The notes: a model not told the origin generated them from the sequence alone. Shown: positions 34,943 through 44,100, numbered from the stretch's first letter. The stretch is DNA of 64,000 nt from JAJAZB01 sp964244295 (GCA_964244295.1 CAXTIG010000035.1:1-64000); one strand, 5' to 3'. Program-made: numbers and translations.

Positions 34943-35713
34943 TCACCCGAACGCGATGTACAGAAAAATTAACCCCCCGGAGAAAATCGCCCAGGCGACG
35001 ATCGACAGGAGGGTAGCCAGGATAATTTTCAACAAACTGGCGGGCCGGTTGCCTCCCAAAAACTGGTAGTACGCCCACGTGAAGTATGTTCCGTGGATGG
35101 CAAATTGTCCCCACGTCGTGGCAAACCAGCGGAAGGCAGGAATCAGGGCCAGAAACAACAGCAACGAACCGAGCAGCACATAGAAACTACCCAGCAGCAC
35201 CTGAGCCACCATGTGTTCAGCGTAGTTGAGCCGCCGGTAGAACAGCCAAAAAACGAAGGCGGTCAGCGGCAAGGCAAACAAGGCCGCCAGATTCGACCGC
35301 TTTTCAACCAAGTCGATGCTTTGACGACGCCGGGTTGCCCTGGCCTGGTCGGCCGCCGGTCGAACCCCCGTGGTCACGCTGGGCGTGGTCGTTGCGGCTA
35401 GCTCCCGGCTGTAGGGCTTCACGACCGAATTGACGAACAGCCAGAAGCCCAACACCAGGAGCAGAAACGTGAAGGGGTTGAAATACTTCGCCCGCTTGAA
35501 CTCGATGATGTACTCGCGCAGTACCCGCCCCGGACGCAGGGCCAAGTCGCGCAAGAGCAGAAATACGCCCTTGTCGGCGTGGGTGAAGGCGTGAAAAAGC
35601 TCGTGAAAAATATGCGGCAGCGTAAAGCGATGCTGGTGGGTTTTTTGCCCGCATTGACCACAGAACTGGTCGGTTGCTTCCAGCGGGGTCGCGCAGTTGG
35701 GGCACTGGGTCAT
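34943..35713 (-). CDS. DUF3667 membrane protein with zinc ribbon
   Basis: A 256-aa protein beginning with a four-cysteine ribbon (CPNC...CGQCG, residues 4-22). About four or five hydrophobic segments follow. This is the DUF3667 layout common in Bacteroidota; function unknown. It is convergent with the ABC-F gene (7-bp gap). Confidence 0.88.
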   Translation of the reverse strand: MTQCPNCATPLEATDQFCGQCGQKTHQHRFTLPHIFHELFHAFTHADKGVFLLLRDLALRPGRVLREYIIEFKRAKYFNPFTFLLLVLGFWLFVNSVVKPYSRELAATTTPSVTTGVRPAADQARATRRRQSIDLVEKRSNLAALFALPLTAFVFWLFYRRLNYAEHMVAQVLLGSFYVLLGSLLLFLALIPAFRWFATTWGQFAIHGTYFTWAYYQFLGGNRPASLLKIILATLLSIVAWAIFSGGLIFLYIAFG

Positions 35714-35807
35714 GGGTGGGAAGGGGAATTAGGGGCGGGATTTTTCCGGCGCTCAAGATACGGGTTCGCCCGGTTTGGAAAAACTTTTCAGGATTTCAAA
35801 AAAGCCA

Positions 35808-35815
35808 CAAAATTA
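35808..35815 (-). promoter_or_regulatory. Promoter -7 element TAATTTTG for the DUF3667 gene
   Basis: A perfect TAnnTTTG on the minus strand, ~95 bp before the start codon. Next to it, at 35829-35843, is a lone half of the ctcagggtgac repeat with no partner. Confidence 0.4.
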
Positions 35816-35885
35816 GCGGCGGACCGTTCCGCTCAGGGTGACCCCGCCCTAAAATTCTGTGATCTTGAAAAGAATATTTTCTGAC

Positions 35886-36365
35886 ATGAAAAAAGAAACC
35901 TTGCTCCTGCTCCTGGTCGGGGTGCTGGTGGTGCTCAACCTCGCTACGCTGGGCTACCTCACGCTCCGCCGTCCGCCCCGGCACCCAACCGGCGGACCCC
36001 GTCAGGTGGATCGGCTCATCGTCGAAACCCTGCGCCTGAACCCGGCGCAAGAGCGGCAGTTCGAGGGCCTCAAACGAGAACACCGGGCGCAAATCCGCCG
36101 ACTGGACGAAGCCTACGCCGAGGCCTCCGAACAGTATTTTCGCCTACTCGATGGCCCCGGCGATGCGGCCCGGAACGATTCGCTGGAAGCGGCGCTGGGG
36201 CGGATTCAGGCGCAGAAAGCCGCCGTCACCTTCCGGCATTTTCGCCAACTCAAGGCCCTCTGCGACGCGGAGCAACGGCCCCGGTTCACGGCTCTCGTAC
36301 CGGAATTGCTGCGGTTTTTGTTGCCTGCGGAAAAAAAGTTGCCGCCCCCCGAAGGAAAGCCCTGA
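35886..36365 (+). CDS. Periplasmic heavy-metal sensor-like protein (CnrX/Spy type)
   Basis: A 159-aa protein: one N-terminal membrane helix (LLLLLVGVLVVLNLATLGYL), then an all-helical periplasmic part (LRLNPAQERQFEGLKREHRAQI) typical of the CnrX/CpxP/Spy superfamily. These sense metals or bind misfolded periplasmic proteins. The ATG at 35886 was chosen because it directly precedes the membrane helix. It may form one transcription unit with the YHYH-MORN-SCO genes. Confidence 0.8.
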   Translation: MKKETLLLLLVGVLVVLNLATLGYLTLRRPPRHPTGGPRQVDRLIVETLRLNPAQERQFEGLKREHRAQIRRLDEAYAEASEQYFRLLDGPGDAARNDSLEAALGRIQAQKAAVTFRHFRQLKALCDAEQRPRFTALVPELLRFLLPAEKKLPPPEGKP

Positions 36366-36411
36366 GAAGGAACGTCTAAACGGATGTTTTCAACCCTTTT
36401 TCGTTTTTTTC

Positions 36412-37167
36412 ATGAATCGACCTTCGTTTCCCCGACTCGGCGCGATCCTCTGCCTGGTCTTGCTGTACGTCGCCTGCGCCAAAAGCGACGACGCCGCCCC
36501 CGTCGCCACCACCACCGAGGTACCCGCCGTGTACAAAAAACTCTACGGGGCCAGCAACGTGTACGTGGATGGGCCGTACGTCGTGGTGCAAACCACCGAC
36601 GTGCCCGATCACAAAAGCCCGTATTTCAAAGGCACTAAGTGGGAAAGCACGCAGTACGAAGCCTACACCGGCACGGGACAATTTGCGGCCAATCCCAACA
36701 CCATCGCCGCGCAAAACATCACGTTAAAATTGCCCCTCAACCCGAAAGAAGCCGCCACCAAACAGGAAACACCCCTCGGCCCCATCGGCGTGGCCCTCAA
36801 CGGCGTGGTGTTTTTCAACCAGTACGCCATGGGGCGCAGTCCGCTCACCGCCGAAATTTTCGGGTTCGACCAGTACGGCGGGCACCCCGCCCCCAACAAC
36901 GGCTACCACTACCACGTCGAACCCACCTACCTGACCAAGACGAAGGGCAAAGACGCGCTGATGGGTTTTCTGCTCGACGGCTTCCCCGTGTACGGCCCGC
37001 AGGAAGGGGGCAAAACGATCACCAACGCCGACCTCGACAAGTACCACGGGCATTTCGGCAAAACTGCCGACTACCCCGACGGCATTTACCACTACCACTT
37101 CACGGACGCCGATCCGTACCTCAACGGCAGCGGTTTTTATGGCACTCCCGGCACGATCAGTCAGTAA
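36412..37167 (+). CDS. YHYH domain lipoprotein
   Basis: A 251-aa protein with lipoprotein signal (CLVLLYVACAK, Cys about 20). The hallmark is repeated histidine-tyrosine motifs: NNGYHYHVEP and DGIYHYHFTD, with a central FGFDQYGGHPAP. YHYH proteins are suspected metal-binding proteins. Two downstream genes overlap it head to tail, so the three are translationally coupled. Placement beside a CnrX-like sensor and a SCO protein points to copper or another metal in the envelope. Confidence 0.88.
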   Translation: MNRPSFPRLGAILCLVLLYVACAKSDDAAPVATTTEVPAVYKKLYGASNVYVDGPYVVVQTTDVPDHKSPYFKGTKWESTQYEAYTGTGQFAANPNTIAAQNITLKLPLNPKEAATKQETPLGPIGVALNGVVFFNQYAMGRSPLTAEIFGFDQYGGHPAPNNGYHYHVEPTYLTKTKGKDALMGFLLDGFPVYGPQEGGKTITNADLDKYHGHFGKTADYPDGIYHYHFTDADPYLNGSGFYGTPGTISQ

Positions 37168-37714
37168 AATCGCGGTGCTGGGCTTGCTGCTGACCGCCTG
37201 CCAGGCGAGTCCCGACGTGGCCCGGCGTTCCGTCCGGCTGGGCGACCCGGCCTTGCAGCAGCGGGGGCCGGTGCTGTTGTTCCAACACGAACCGTTCACG
37301 GGCGTGGTGCTCGCCCGGTACCCCAACGGCGACCCGCAGACGATGGAGCCGTACCAACACGGCAAACGCCACGGCACCGCGCTAACGTGGTACCCCAAAC
37401 GCCGCAAAGCCGGGGAGCGTCCCTACGAAGCCGGGCGGCGGGTGGGAATTCACCGGGGTTGGTGGGAGAGCGGACGGCTGAAATTCCGCCATGCCTACGT
37501 GGGGGACGAAAGGGAAGGGATTTCCGAAGAATGGTTTGCCGACGGAACGCCCTACCGCCGGATGCACTACGCCGGGGGCCACGAAGCCGGGCGACAAACC
37601 ATCTGGCAGCCCGACGGGCGTTTGCTGGCGAATTACGAAGTCCGAAAGGGTCGGAATTACGGCCTGACGGGCGAAAACTCCTGCGCTCATGCCGCGTCTC
37701 GCGTTTCGTTTTAG
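37139..37714 (+). CDS. MORN-repeat lipoprotein
   Basis: A 191-aa protein overlapping the YHYH gene by 29 bp and the SCO gene by 26 bp. It has a lipoprotein-type signal (VLGLLLTACQ) and a series of MORN-like repeats: GVVLARYPNGDPQ, HGTALTWYPKRRK, GIHRGWWESGRLK, GISEEWFADGTPY and GRQTIWQPDGRLL. Such YwqK-like proteins are common in Bacteroidota; function unknown. Its fixed place between a YHYH and a SCO gene suggests an envelope partner. Confidence 0.82.
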   Translation: MALPARSVSKIAVLGLLLTACQASPDVARRSVRLGDPALQQRGPVLLFQHEPFTGVVLARYPNGDPQTMEPYQHGKRHGTALTWYPKRRKAGERPYEAGRRVGIHRGWWESGRLKFRHAYVGDEREGISEEWFADGTPYRRMHYAGGHEAGRQTIWQPDGRLLANYEVRKGRNYGLTGENSCAHAASRVSF

Positions 37715-38339
37715 CCTGCTATTGGGCCTGGCTGCTTGCCAAAACCCGCCGGGTGCGGAGGTGCCGTACTACGACGCGCCCGATTTTACGCCCCAGTGGT
37801 TCGACAGCCCCGATGAGGCCGCCCCACGCATCCCGCACGTCCTGGGCGATTTCCGGTTGACCAACCAGGCCGGGGAAACCGTGACCCGACAAACCGTTCA
37901 GGGCAAGATTCACGTCGCCAGTTTTTTTTTCACCCGCTGCCCCGGCGTGTGCCCCAAACTGACGGGGGCCTTTAAAACGCTGCAAACCACCTTCGCCTCC
38001 GACCCGGACGTGCTGCTGCTCTCGTTCAGCGTCATGCCCTGGGCCGATTCGGTGGCGCAACTGCGGGCCTACGCCCAGGCCCACCAGGTCCGAAAAGGGA
38101 AATGGCACCTGCTCACCGGGCCGAAAGCGGCGATTTACGACCTGGCCCGGCGCTCCTATTTTGCCGAAGAAATCCCTGGTTTTACCAGAGACTCCAGCCA
38201 GTTTTTGCACACCGAACACCTCGTGCTCGTCGATGGTACGGGTCGGCTGCGGGGTTTGTACAAAGGCACCCAGGCCCTGGACACGGAGCGGTTAGTGGCC
38301 GATATTCGGGCGTTGAGGCGGGAGGCGGCGGGGTGGTGA
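37689..38339 (+). CDS. SCO1/SenC family copper-binding thioredoxin-fold protein
   Basis: A 216-aa exported lipoprotein (LLLGLAACQ). The copper site is complete: CPGVCP (the CxxxC pair) in FFFTRCPGVCPK and the histidine in FLHTEHLVLVD. SCO proteins deliver copper to cytochrome oxidase CuA or act as thiol reductases. It is the last gene of an overlapping set with YHYH and MORN proteins, and convergent with the next gene (17-bp gap). Confidence 0.92.
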   Translation: MPRLAFRFSLLLGLAACQNPPGAEVPYYDAPDFTPQWFDSPDEAAPRIPHVLGDFRLTNQAGETVTRQTVQGKIHVASFFFTRCPGVCPKLTGAFKTLQTTFASDPDVLLLSFSVMPWADSVAQLRAYAQAHQVRKGKWHLLTGPKAAIYDLARRSYFAEEIPGFTRDSSQFLHTEHLVLVDGTGRLRGLYKGTQALDTERLVADIRALRREAAGW

Positions 38340-38356
38340 TAATGAGCGGGTTTGTG

Positions 38357-38899
38357 CTACTTAAATCCAACTCCCAACGAGGCCCCTACCCAGGCCAAAT
38401 TTACCTGTGAATACGAACCGATGGTCCAGGTTGGCGACCAGGACAGCCGCAACACGGCCCCCGTGCGGAGGGGACGAAACCGAACCCCCACGTTTGCGAT
38501 CAAAGGAGTTTCCAGCCGATTCTTATGCTGGGTGACATTGTTGTCATCATCGAAAGTCCAGGTGGTGTAAGCCAGCACAGCCCCCACTCCCACTTCGCCC
38601 GCTACCCGCCCCGCTCCGCCGAGGCGATTTACCCCGATGGGAACGGAGTACGTTTTGTAGCGCCCATCGGGTACGGGTTGACTATACCCGACCCGCCAAC
38701 CCCAGCCATTGTTGCTCCGCCGGAACCGCATATCGTAGTGAAGCGAGAGGCCCAACCCACCGCCGCCGAGGGCTTCGAGGTAGATGGCTTTGGCCCGGTG
38801 TTCCTTAGGCAGTCCCACCACCGGGGGCAAATCAGCCTCCTGAGCAACTACTTTCGCAGTGACCAGAAGGCTGATTAAAAAATGACAACACGTTTTCAT
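38357..38899 (-). CDS. Small outer-membrane beta-barrel-like protein
   Basis: A 180-aa protein with signal peptide (FLISLLVTAKVVAQ). The mature part has short alternating strands (LGLSLHYDMRFRR, AGEVGVGAVLAYTTWTF) and ends LGVGFK. It overlaps the preceding lipoprotein gene by 4 bp (ATGA), so the two are co-translated. Function unknown. Confidence 0.8.
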   Translation of the reverse strand: MKTCCHFLISLLVTAKVVAQEADLPPVVGLPKEHRAKAIYLEALGGGGLGLSLHYDMRFRRSNNGWGWRVGYSQPVPDGRYKTYSVPIGVNRLGGAGRVAGEVGVGAVLAYTTWTFDDDNNVTQHKNRLETPLIANVGVRFRPLRTGAVLRLSWSPTWTIGSYSQVNLAWVGASLGVGFK

Positions 38900-39351
38900 T
38901 TCACCCGGCGGTAATAGATTTTCACGGTGTCGGCGGCCTGACTGTAAACGGACATCAGTTCGCTGGTCTCAATGCGGTCAACACCGTCTTGTTCATTAAA
39001 ATGGACGTAAAATTTGAGTTGGTAGTTTTTATTGGTGCTATCATCAATAAAAGGAAATAAGATGGTTAACGCCGCATTATCGCGAACGTCATTTCCACTC
39101 CGGCGAAGACTTTTAACGAGTTTTCCGTCCCGGAAGTAGTCAACATCCCCATCCACTTTCATTCGCTCGGAATACCCAGCGGATTGAGGAGTAATCGTTC
39201 GTGAAGGAGTAACGGTTTTTACCCACTCCCAAGTGCCGATGGTTGCGCCATACAGGGTGCCAATATCCACTTTACTTCCAAACATAGAACACGCAGTGAG
39301 TTCAGTAGCCAAACACACTATGCAAACAAGCGGTAATTGCTTATGTCTCAT
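38896..39351 (-). CDS. Lipocalin-like lipoprotein
   Basis: A 151-aa lipoprotein (signal ending LTAC, Cys about 21). The segment IGTWEWVKTVTPSRTITPQ followed by FRDGKLV resembles the first strands of lipocalin-like proteins common in Bacteroidota. It starts 15 bp after the C10 peptidase pseudogene and overlaps the barrel gene. Some C10 peptidases are encoded beside a small lipoprotein inhibitor, so an inhibitor role is possible, but the motif favours the lipocalin reading. Confidence 0.75.
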   Translation of the reverse strand: MRHKQLPLVCIVCLATELTACSMFGSKVDIGTLYGATIGTWEWVKTVTPSRTITPQSAGYSERMKVDGDVDYFRDGKLVKSLRRSGNDVRDNAALTILFPFIDDSTNKNYQLKFYVHFNEQDGVDRIETSELMSVYSQAADTVKIYYRRVK

Positions 39352-39366
39352 GACTCTTGAGTTAGG

Positions 39367-40716
39367 CTAGGGCTGAATTCCCGTGATTGCGTGTAACCAA
39401 GAGTCGTAAGTATCTCCCTGCCAAGTGAAGTTTGAAACACCATACCACCCACCTGAACTGGTAAAGAAATCATTTCCATAATCTCCCCAATTCATGTGCA
39501 GGTACGTGTAGGTGGCCTCCATACAGTTTGGGTATCCCTGACTACAATCAAGACTGAAATAATGGTGTTCATCTAGACCATCACATACCCAAATGTGTGC
39601 ATCACCCATACACAAATCGCAAGTAGTTCCCCATAAAATCACCGGTCTCTTGTTTTGCAAATCAATTTTGAGTGCGGCAAGCTTACTCAAATAAGTCCCA
39701 CTGCTACCTCCACTGGAGTACCCAGCATAACCAAACGGCACGGGAATATGACTTGGATTTGTGTTGGATTTGTGTAGGTATTACAGGTGCCAAAATAGTG
39801 ATATTGAGTGGCAGACCACATCCCTGCCGTCCTTACTAAGGAAGCAGCTTCGTCTTCCCCAGATGAGAGACTACTACAGTCAGCGATTGAAGCTGGTAAG
39901 GAGTGGTGAAACGTAATACCAATATGCAGACGTGGGCAATTGCCAGTATGCCATGACCTGGCTAATTGCAATTGGGCCACATCCTGCTCGTGCCTTATTA
40001 TCCCCACACGCACCGCAGCCTGTAACTGGAGAATATTTGTTGTAACCATATTCCTGCCCCCATCGCAATTGAGGTGAGTTGGGATTGAAACGATCCGTCC
40101 GCAAGAAAGCTCCTGTAGTATTGATGTACGCGTTCGGACATGGAGTACGGTAGGGATCGCAGATTTCCTCAGTCGTGCGACCATTCCCCGGAGTGAGAAA
40201 CCCTTTCTTCTCAAACTCTTTCCAGAATGCTTCAATTTGCGGCTCTGGTGTCAGTAGAACACGTTTCGCCGATTTGATTTGCCTTTTGGCGTAGGCAACC
40301 CAATGCGACAAGCCAGGAGGTAGATTTTTAACCGGAAACCTACCGGAGCTCCCATAAGCAAGAACTGGACGAACTCGCCGATCCGCCGCAATAACAGTCC
40401 AGCCTTTGCCGCCTTTGTAAGTGACGACATGGAAAAAAGATTCTCCCGATTCCGTAACGGTTTCTGTACTAGCTACCTCTGGTCCATCCTGATTTAGTGG
40501 GTCGTTGTTCGGTGGTAACGTCCCTCGATGCACACTACCATCTTTGGCAGCGGCAATCCGGTCATTGGTTTTTGCGGTAAACAAACGGGCGACTTCCGTT
40601 GCCGCTTGAGCAGTTACGGTGTTCGGATCCGTCGGGGAGGGGCTAAGGCTAGGAGCCAGTTTTTCGCCGGTGCAGGCCACCAGCAAAAGAAGCGGGAGTA
40701 AAGAAGAAGTTTTCAT
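39367..40716 (-). pseudogene. Peptidase C10 (streptopain-like), broken by two frameshifts
   Basis: The start at 40714-40716 gives a lipoprotein signal (LLLLVAC) and a propeptide-like region. The catalytic cysteine is in AGCGPIAISQVMAYW (about 39960-40000) and the catalytic histidine in DAHIWVCDG (about 39600). Between them the frame is lost twice. Frame one ends at TGA (39881); the conserved sequence DCSSLSSGEDEAASLVRTAG continues in another frame. A second shift at ~39760 coincides with an 11-bp tandem duplication (acaaatccaac / acaaatccaag); removing one copy restores the third segment. The first shift needs a single-base change near 39900. Active-site residues survive but cannot be joined. 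Lower GC than its neighbours. Confidence 0.85.
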
Positions 40717-40898
40717 ACACAACAGGGCTGGAAATTGAAAAAATACGTGAGCGGTCGTATTGTTTTTCAGCAATGAGGGCGGGTAGTATGAATGCAAAGA
40801 ACGAAATGTACCGGGAAGTAGGTGAGGTTTTTAAATTTAGGCAAGTAAAAATGTGATTTTATTTTTCCAAATGCTTTCTGATTTCGTAATCCTTTGAA

Positions 40899-42461
40899 CT
40901 ACTGTCTTTTCCAAAACAACAACCGCCGCCACCCGCGCTTTTCGCTTTTTTCGTAGTAACAGGCATCCGGCAAGGTGGGGCGCTGGCGGAAAAGCGGGAG
41001 GTGCGCGCCCACGTAGGCATTCAGGCCCCTCGGCGCGCCGATGTTGAGCAGGCCGGGCAAGTGGTCGCTGCCCAGAAACACCGGCCCCAGGCGCAGGGCC
41101 AGCCCGAAGGTGAGGGCGCGGTAATCGTCCACCAGCACCAGGGGCAGGGCGGCTTCAAACCATTTTCGTTCGTAGCGCGGGGTGAGGGCCAGCACGTTGA
41201 AGGCCACCGGCCCGATGCTGCGTGGCGAACGGAGGCGTTGCACCCAGGTGCCGTTGAGGTACACGTTTTCCCGAATTTTGTAATCGAAACTGGCCTGAAA
41301 CGTGGTAGGCAGGGCCGAGCGGAACTCGGTCAGGCGCTCGGCATCGCTGACGCCGAGGGTTTGGTTGATGGCGTTCGTCAATTGTTCCCCGTCGCTCACG
41401 GGGCCGAAGAGTCGGTCGTCGAGCAGGCGGTTGGTTCGGCTCACTTCGTAGGCCCGCACGTAGGCGGGGTTGCGGTAGCGGATGCCGCCCACATCGAGGA
41501 GGGCGAGGCTGAGGCGAAAGCGGTACTTGTTCCGGGTCGGGTCGAGGCGGGTTTCGCCTTTTTCCCGAAATGTGTAGCGGGCGGCGTCGGGCCGGAATTC
41601 GTACACCAGCCCCAGGTCGAAGCCCCAGCCAGCGCCCGCTGCCGCCCGCCCGAACAAGGTTTGGGGCGTGGGCCGAAAATTTTGAAACGCTGCTTCGTCG
41701 GTAAACCCGTACTGGCCGTCCACGTTTTCAATCAAAATATTTTCGCGGGTGCGATCGGTCGGGTCGGGCACGTAGCGGTAGCGCAGGTTGTCGGCCCGGA
41801 CGTGCCCGGAATACAGCCCCACGAGCCGTTTCACGGTAATTCCCGCTTTCACAAAATCCACATCGCTATTGAGCACCACCGCCCCGAAGGTGGCCCCGAG
41901 TTCGAGGGTGCCGTCGAGGTTGAAGGCGAAGCGCTGCCCGGCGGCTTGCGGCTCCACCCGCTCGGTTTCGGCGGTGCCGTAGCGAATAATCCGGGCCACC
42001 TCGGCGCTGGCCTGGGTCACGCTGCCCGCCACCCGCAGGCGCGAACTGAGGGCCGCCCCGAAGCGGTCGTTGAAGGTGTACAGCACCGAGGGGCCGCGCA
42101 GGTCGGCGGCCACCAGCGCCCGCCGGGGTTTGGCAGGCGTCGCTTCGCCGAGGTATTCATCCCGCCAGAGAATCAGCCCGCTTGGGGCGCGGTGGCGGGC
42201 GGCAACGGTGTTGGTCTGGAGGGCAAACAGCGAGTACGGGGCTTTCCAGGCGAGGGTGTTGCCGACGGCGGCTTCGTCGAACGTGATCAGGTTGACGAAC
42301 AGCTTGTGCCGAGAGTCGACCACCTGCGCCGGGTTGTGGGAGAGCGCGTTGGTGCCCGCGTAGTTGCTGCCCGTCACGCCGAGCAGGTATTGCCCGTGTG
42401 CCGACCCAGCCGCCAGCAACAGCAGCCCCCCTTTTTTCAGACCCGGAATCGAAAAACTCAT
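40899..42461 (-). CDS. DUF5723 family outer-membrane protein
   Basis: A 520-aa exported protein with signal ending SAHGQ. The start GSNYAGTNALSHNPAQVVDSRH and barrel-like strands (YRFRLSLALLDVGGIRY, ALTFGLALRLGPVFLG) match the DUF5723/PorV-like family of Bacteroidota, structurally related to FadL-type barrels. Function unknown. It is divergent from phosphofructokinase, with 247 bp between starts. Confidence 0.85.
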   Translation of the reverse strand: MSFSIPGLKKGGLLLLAAGSAHGQYLLGVTGSNYAGTNALSHNPAQVVDSRHKLFVNLITFDEAAVGNTLAWKAPYSLFALQTNTVAARHRAPSGLILWRDEYLGEATPAKPRRALVAADLRGPSVLYTFNDRFGAALSSRLRVAGSVTQASAEVARIIRYGTAETERVEPQAAGQRFAFNLDGTLELGATFGAVVLNSDVDFVKAGITVKRLVGLYSGHVRADNLRYRYVPDPTDRTRENILIENVDGQYGFTDEAAFQNFRPTPQTLFGRAAAGAGWGFDLGLVYEFRPDAARYTFREKGETRLDPTRNKYRFRLSLALLDVGGIRYRNPAYVRAYEVSRTNRLLDDRLFGPVSDGEQLTNAINQTLGVSDAERLTEFRSALPTTFQASFDYKIRENVYLNGTWVQRLRSPRSIGPVAFNVLALTPRYERKWFEAALPLVLVDDYRALTFGLALRLGPVFLGSDHLPGLLNIGAPRGLNAYVGAHLPLFRQRPTLPDACYYEKSEKRGWRRLLFWKRQ

Positions 42462-42615
42462 GCGTTGGTAACGAAAAAAAAACCGTGTCCGGGGGTTTTA
42501 GAAACGAGAATTTCCCGGTAAACCTACAAAAACCAGACCGCAACCGCCCGGACCGACGGGAGACAATGCACCCCGGCGGGTTTTGAAATACGCCGCCGAT
42601 TGTAGAAAATTATTC

Positions 42616-42642
42616 TTGGCAACGGTTTAAACGATAAATTTG
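42616..42642 (+). promoter_or_regulatory. Promoter TTG-N16-TAAATTTG for phosphofructokinase
   Basis: A perfect TAnnTTTG (42635-42642) with TTG 16 nt upstream, slightly tight. Predicted start near 42650 leaves ~59 nt of leader to the ATG at 42709. Confidence 0.6.
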
Positions 42643-42708
42643 CCCCGCACGAGAGGCACCCCACCCTAAACCACGCTGAACCGGGTGCCCTACGATTTCT
42701 TCCCAACC

Positions 42709-43692
42709 ATGAAAAAAATTGCAGTATTTACTTCGGGTGGCGACGCGCCGGGCATGAATGCCTGCATCCGGGCGGTGGTGCGCGGGGCCATTTACCACGG
42801 AGTGGAAGTGTACGGAATCCGGCGGGGGTATTCGGGGATGATTGAGGGCGGAGAGCAGATTTTCAAAATGGGTTCGCGCGACGTCAGCAACATTATCCAG
42901 CGCGGGGGCACGGTGCTCAAATCGGCCCGCTCGAAGGGATTCATGACGCCCGAAGGTCGCAAAAAAGCCTACGACAACCTCGTCACCGCCGGCATCGAGG
43001 GCCTGGTTGCCATCGGCGGCAATGGCACGTTTACGGGGGCCGAGATTTTTTTTAACGAATTCAAACTCCCCACCGTCGGCGCTCCCGGCACCATCGACAA
43101 CGACCTCTACGGCACCGATTACACGATTGGCTTCGACACGGCCGTAAACACGGCCCTCGACGCCATCGACAAAATCCGCGACACCGCCGACTCCCACGAC
43201 CGGGTGTTTTTTATCGAAGTGATGGGCCGCGATTCGGGCTACATCGCCATTCAGTGCGGCATCGCGGGCGGGGCCGAGGCGGTGATGGTACCCGAAAGCC
43301 TCACGCCCGTGTCGGAGGTGGTGAAGGTGCTGAAAAGTGGCTTTGCCCGAAAAAAAACCTCGTCGATTGTGGTGGTAGCCGAGGGAGAAAAAGAAGGCCG
43401 CGCCGCCGAGGTGGCCGAAAAAATCAAGAAACAAGTCGGCGGAACCGAGGAAATCGACATCCGCGTCACCACGCTGGGGCACGTTCAGCGCGGCGGCGAT
43501 CCTACCGCTTACGACCGCATTCTGGCCAGCCGACTGGGCCTCGGGGCCATCGAGGGCCTGCTGCGCGGGCAGAAAAACGTGATGGTGGGCGTGGTCAACA
43601 ACCGCCTGGTCTACACGCCTTTCCACGAAACCATCACCAAAGAAAAACCGATTGCCGACGACTTGCTGCGAATGGTACACATCCTGTCGTGA
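42709..43692 (+). CDS. pfkA: 6-phosphofructokinase, ATP-type
   Basis: A 327-aa enzyme that phosphorylates fructose 6-phosphate in glycolysis. ATG at 42709 gives the standard N-terminus (MKKIAVFTSGGDAPGMN). The catalytic aspartate is Asp130 in PGTIDNDLYGTDYTIGFDTA, with IEVMGRDSGYIA for substrate binding. ATP enzymes normally have GGDGS/T at the nucleotide/magnesium site; here it is GGNGT, Asn105 replacing the Asp equivalent to E. coli Asp103. Everything else fits the bacterial ATP-dependent family. A palindrome begins 2 bp after the stop. Confidence 0.95.
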   Translation: MKKIAVFTSGGDAPGMNACIRAVVRGAIYHGVEVYGIRRGYSGMIEGGEQIFKMGSRDVSNIIQRGGTVLKSARSKGFMTPEGRKKAYDNLVTAGIEGLVAIGGNGTFTGAEIFFNEFKLPTVGAPGTIDNDLYGTDYTIGFDTAVNTALDAIDKIRDTADSHDRVFFIEVMGRDSGYIAIQCGIAGGAEAVMVPESLTPVSEVVKVLKSGFARKKTSSIVVVAEGEKEGRAAEVAEKIKKQVGGTEEIDIRVTTLGHVQRGGDPTAYDRILASRLGLGAIEGLLRGQKNVMVGVVNNRLVYTPFHETITKEKPIADDLLRMVHILS

Positions 43693-43693
43693 A

Positions 43694-43773
43694 GTTGTTG
43701 AATTGTTGGGTTTTGAATTGTTGATTAAATGCATCAGGCGCTGTTAACAATTCAAAACCCAACAATTCAACAA
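43694..43773. repeat. ttgttgaattgttggg palindrome, 28-bp stem
   Basis: Arms 43695-43722 and 43746-43773 are exact inverted copies. It lies directly after the pfkA stop and may act as a 3'-end structure. Confidence 0.92.
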
Positions 43774-43830
43774 TTTCCTTTCTGGCATGGGCTTTTTGGG
43801 CCTTCTGGCCCAACCAAACTTCATCGACCC

Positions 43831-44085
43831 ATGAGCCAGAAAAGCCCCAATCAGCCGGGAGCCAATCCCAACCGGAACCAGCACCGCGACACCTCCGGCC
43901 AACGCCCCAACATGGAGCAAACCATGCAAAACCAGAACAAGAGCAAACAGGGGCCGGAAGACGACCAGTCCAACGACGACAAGTCGATCGATCAACTTCG
44001 TGAGAAGCGGGGTGGTCACGGGCATTCGGGCCCCCGTGCGACGGACCGCAGCAGTTCGCGCTCTGGGAGCGAGTCGGGGAGTTGA
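43831..44085 (+). CDS. Small hydrophilic low-complexity protein
   Basis: An 84-aa protein with ATG at 43831. It is almost entirely polar: NPNRNQHRDTSGQRPN, Gln/Asn-rich middle, acidic GPEDDQSNDDKS and a Ser/Arg/Gly-rich tail. No signal peptide or domain. Disordered, possibly stress-related small proteins of this kind are common in Cytophagales. Unrecognised; the evidence is mainly a clean frame between two repeats. Confidence 0.5.
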   Translation: MSQKSPNQPGANPNRNQHRDTSGQRPNMEQTMQNQNKSKQGPEDDQSNDDKSIDQLREKRGGHGHSGPRATDRSSSRSGSESGS

Positions 44086-44100
44086 GTTTTTCCAATGAAG

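Noticed and set aside
39687..40235. A separate 182-aa gene inside the C10 peptidase region
   Set aside because: It is the second frame of the broken peptidase; its conserved part links the Cys and His segments.
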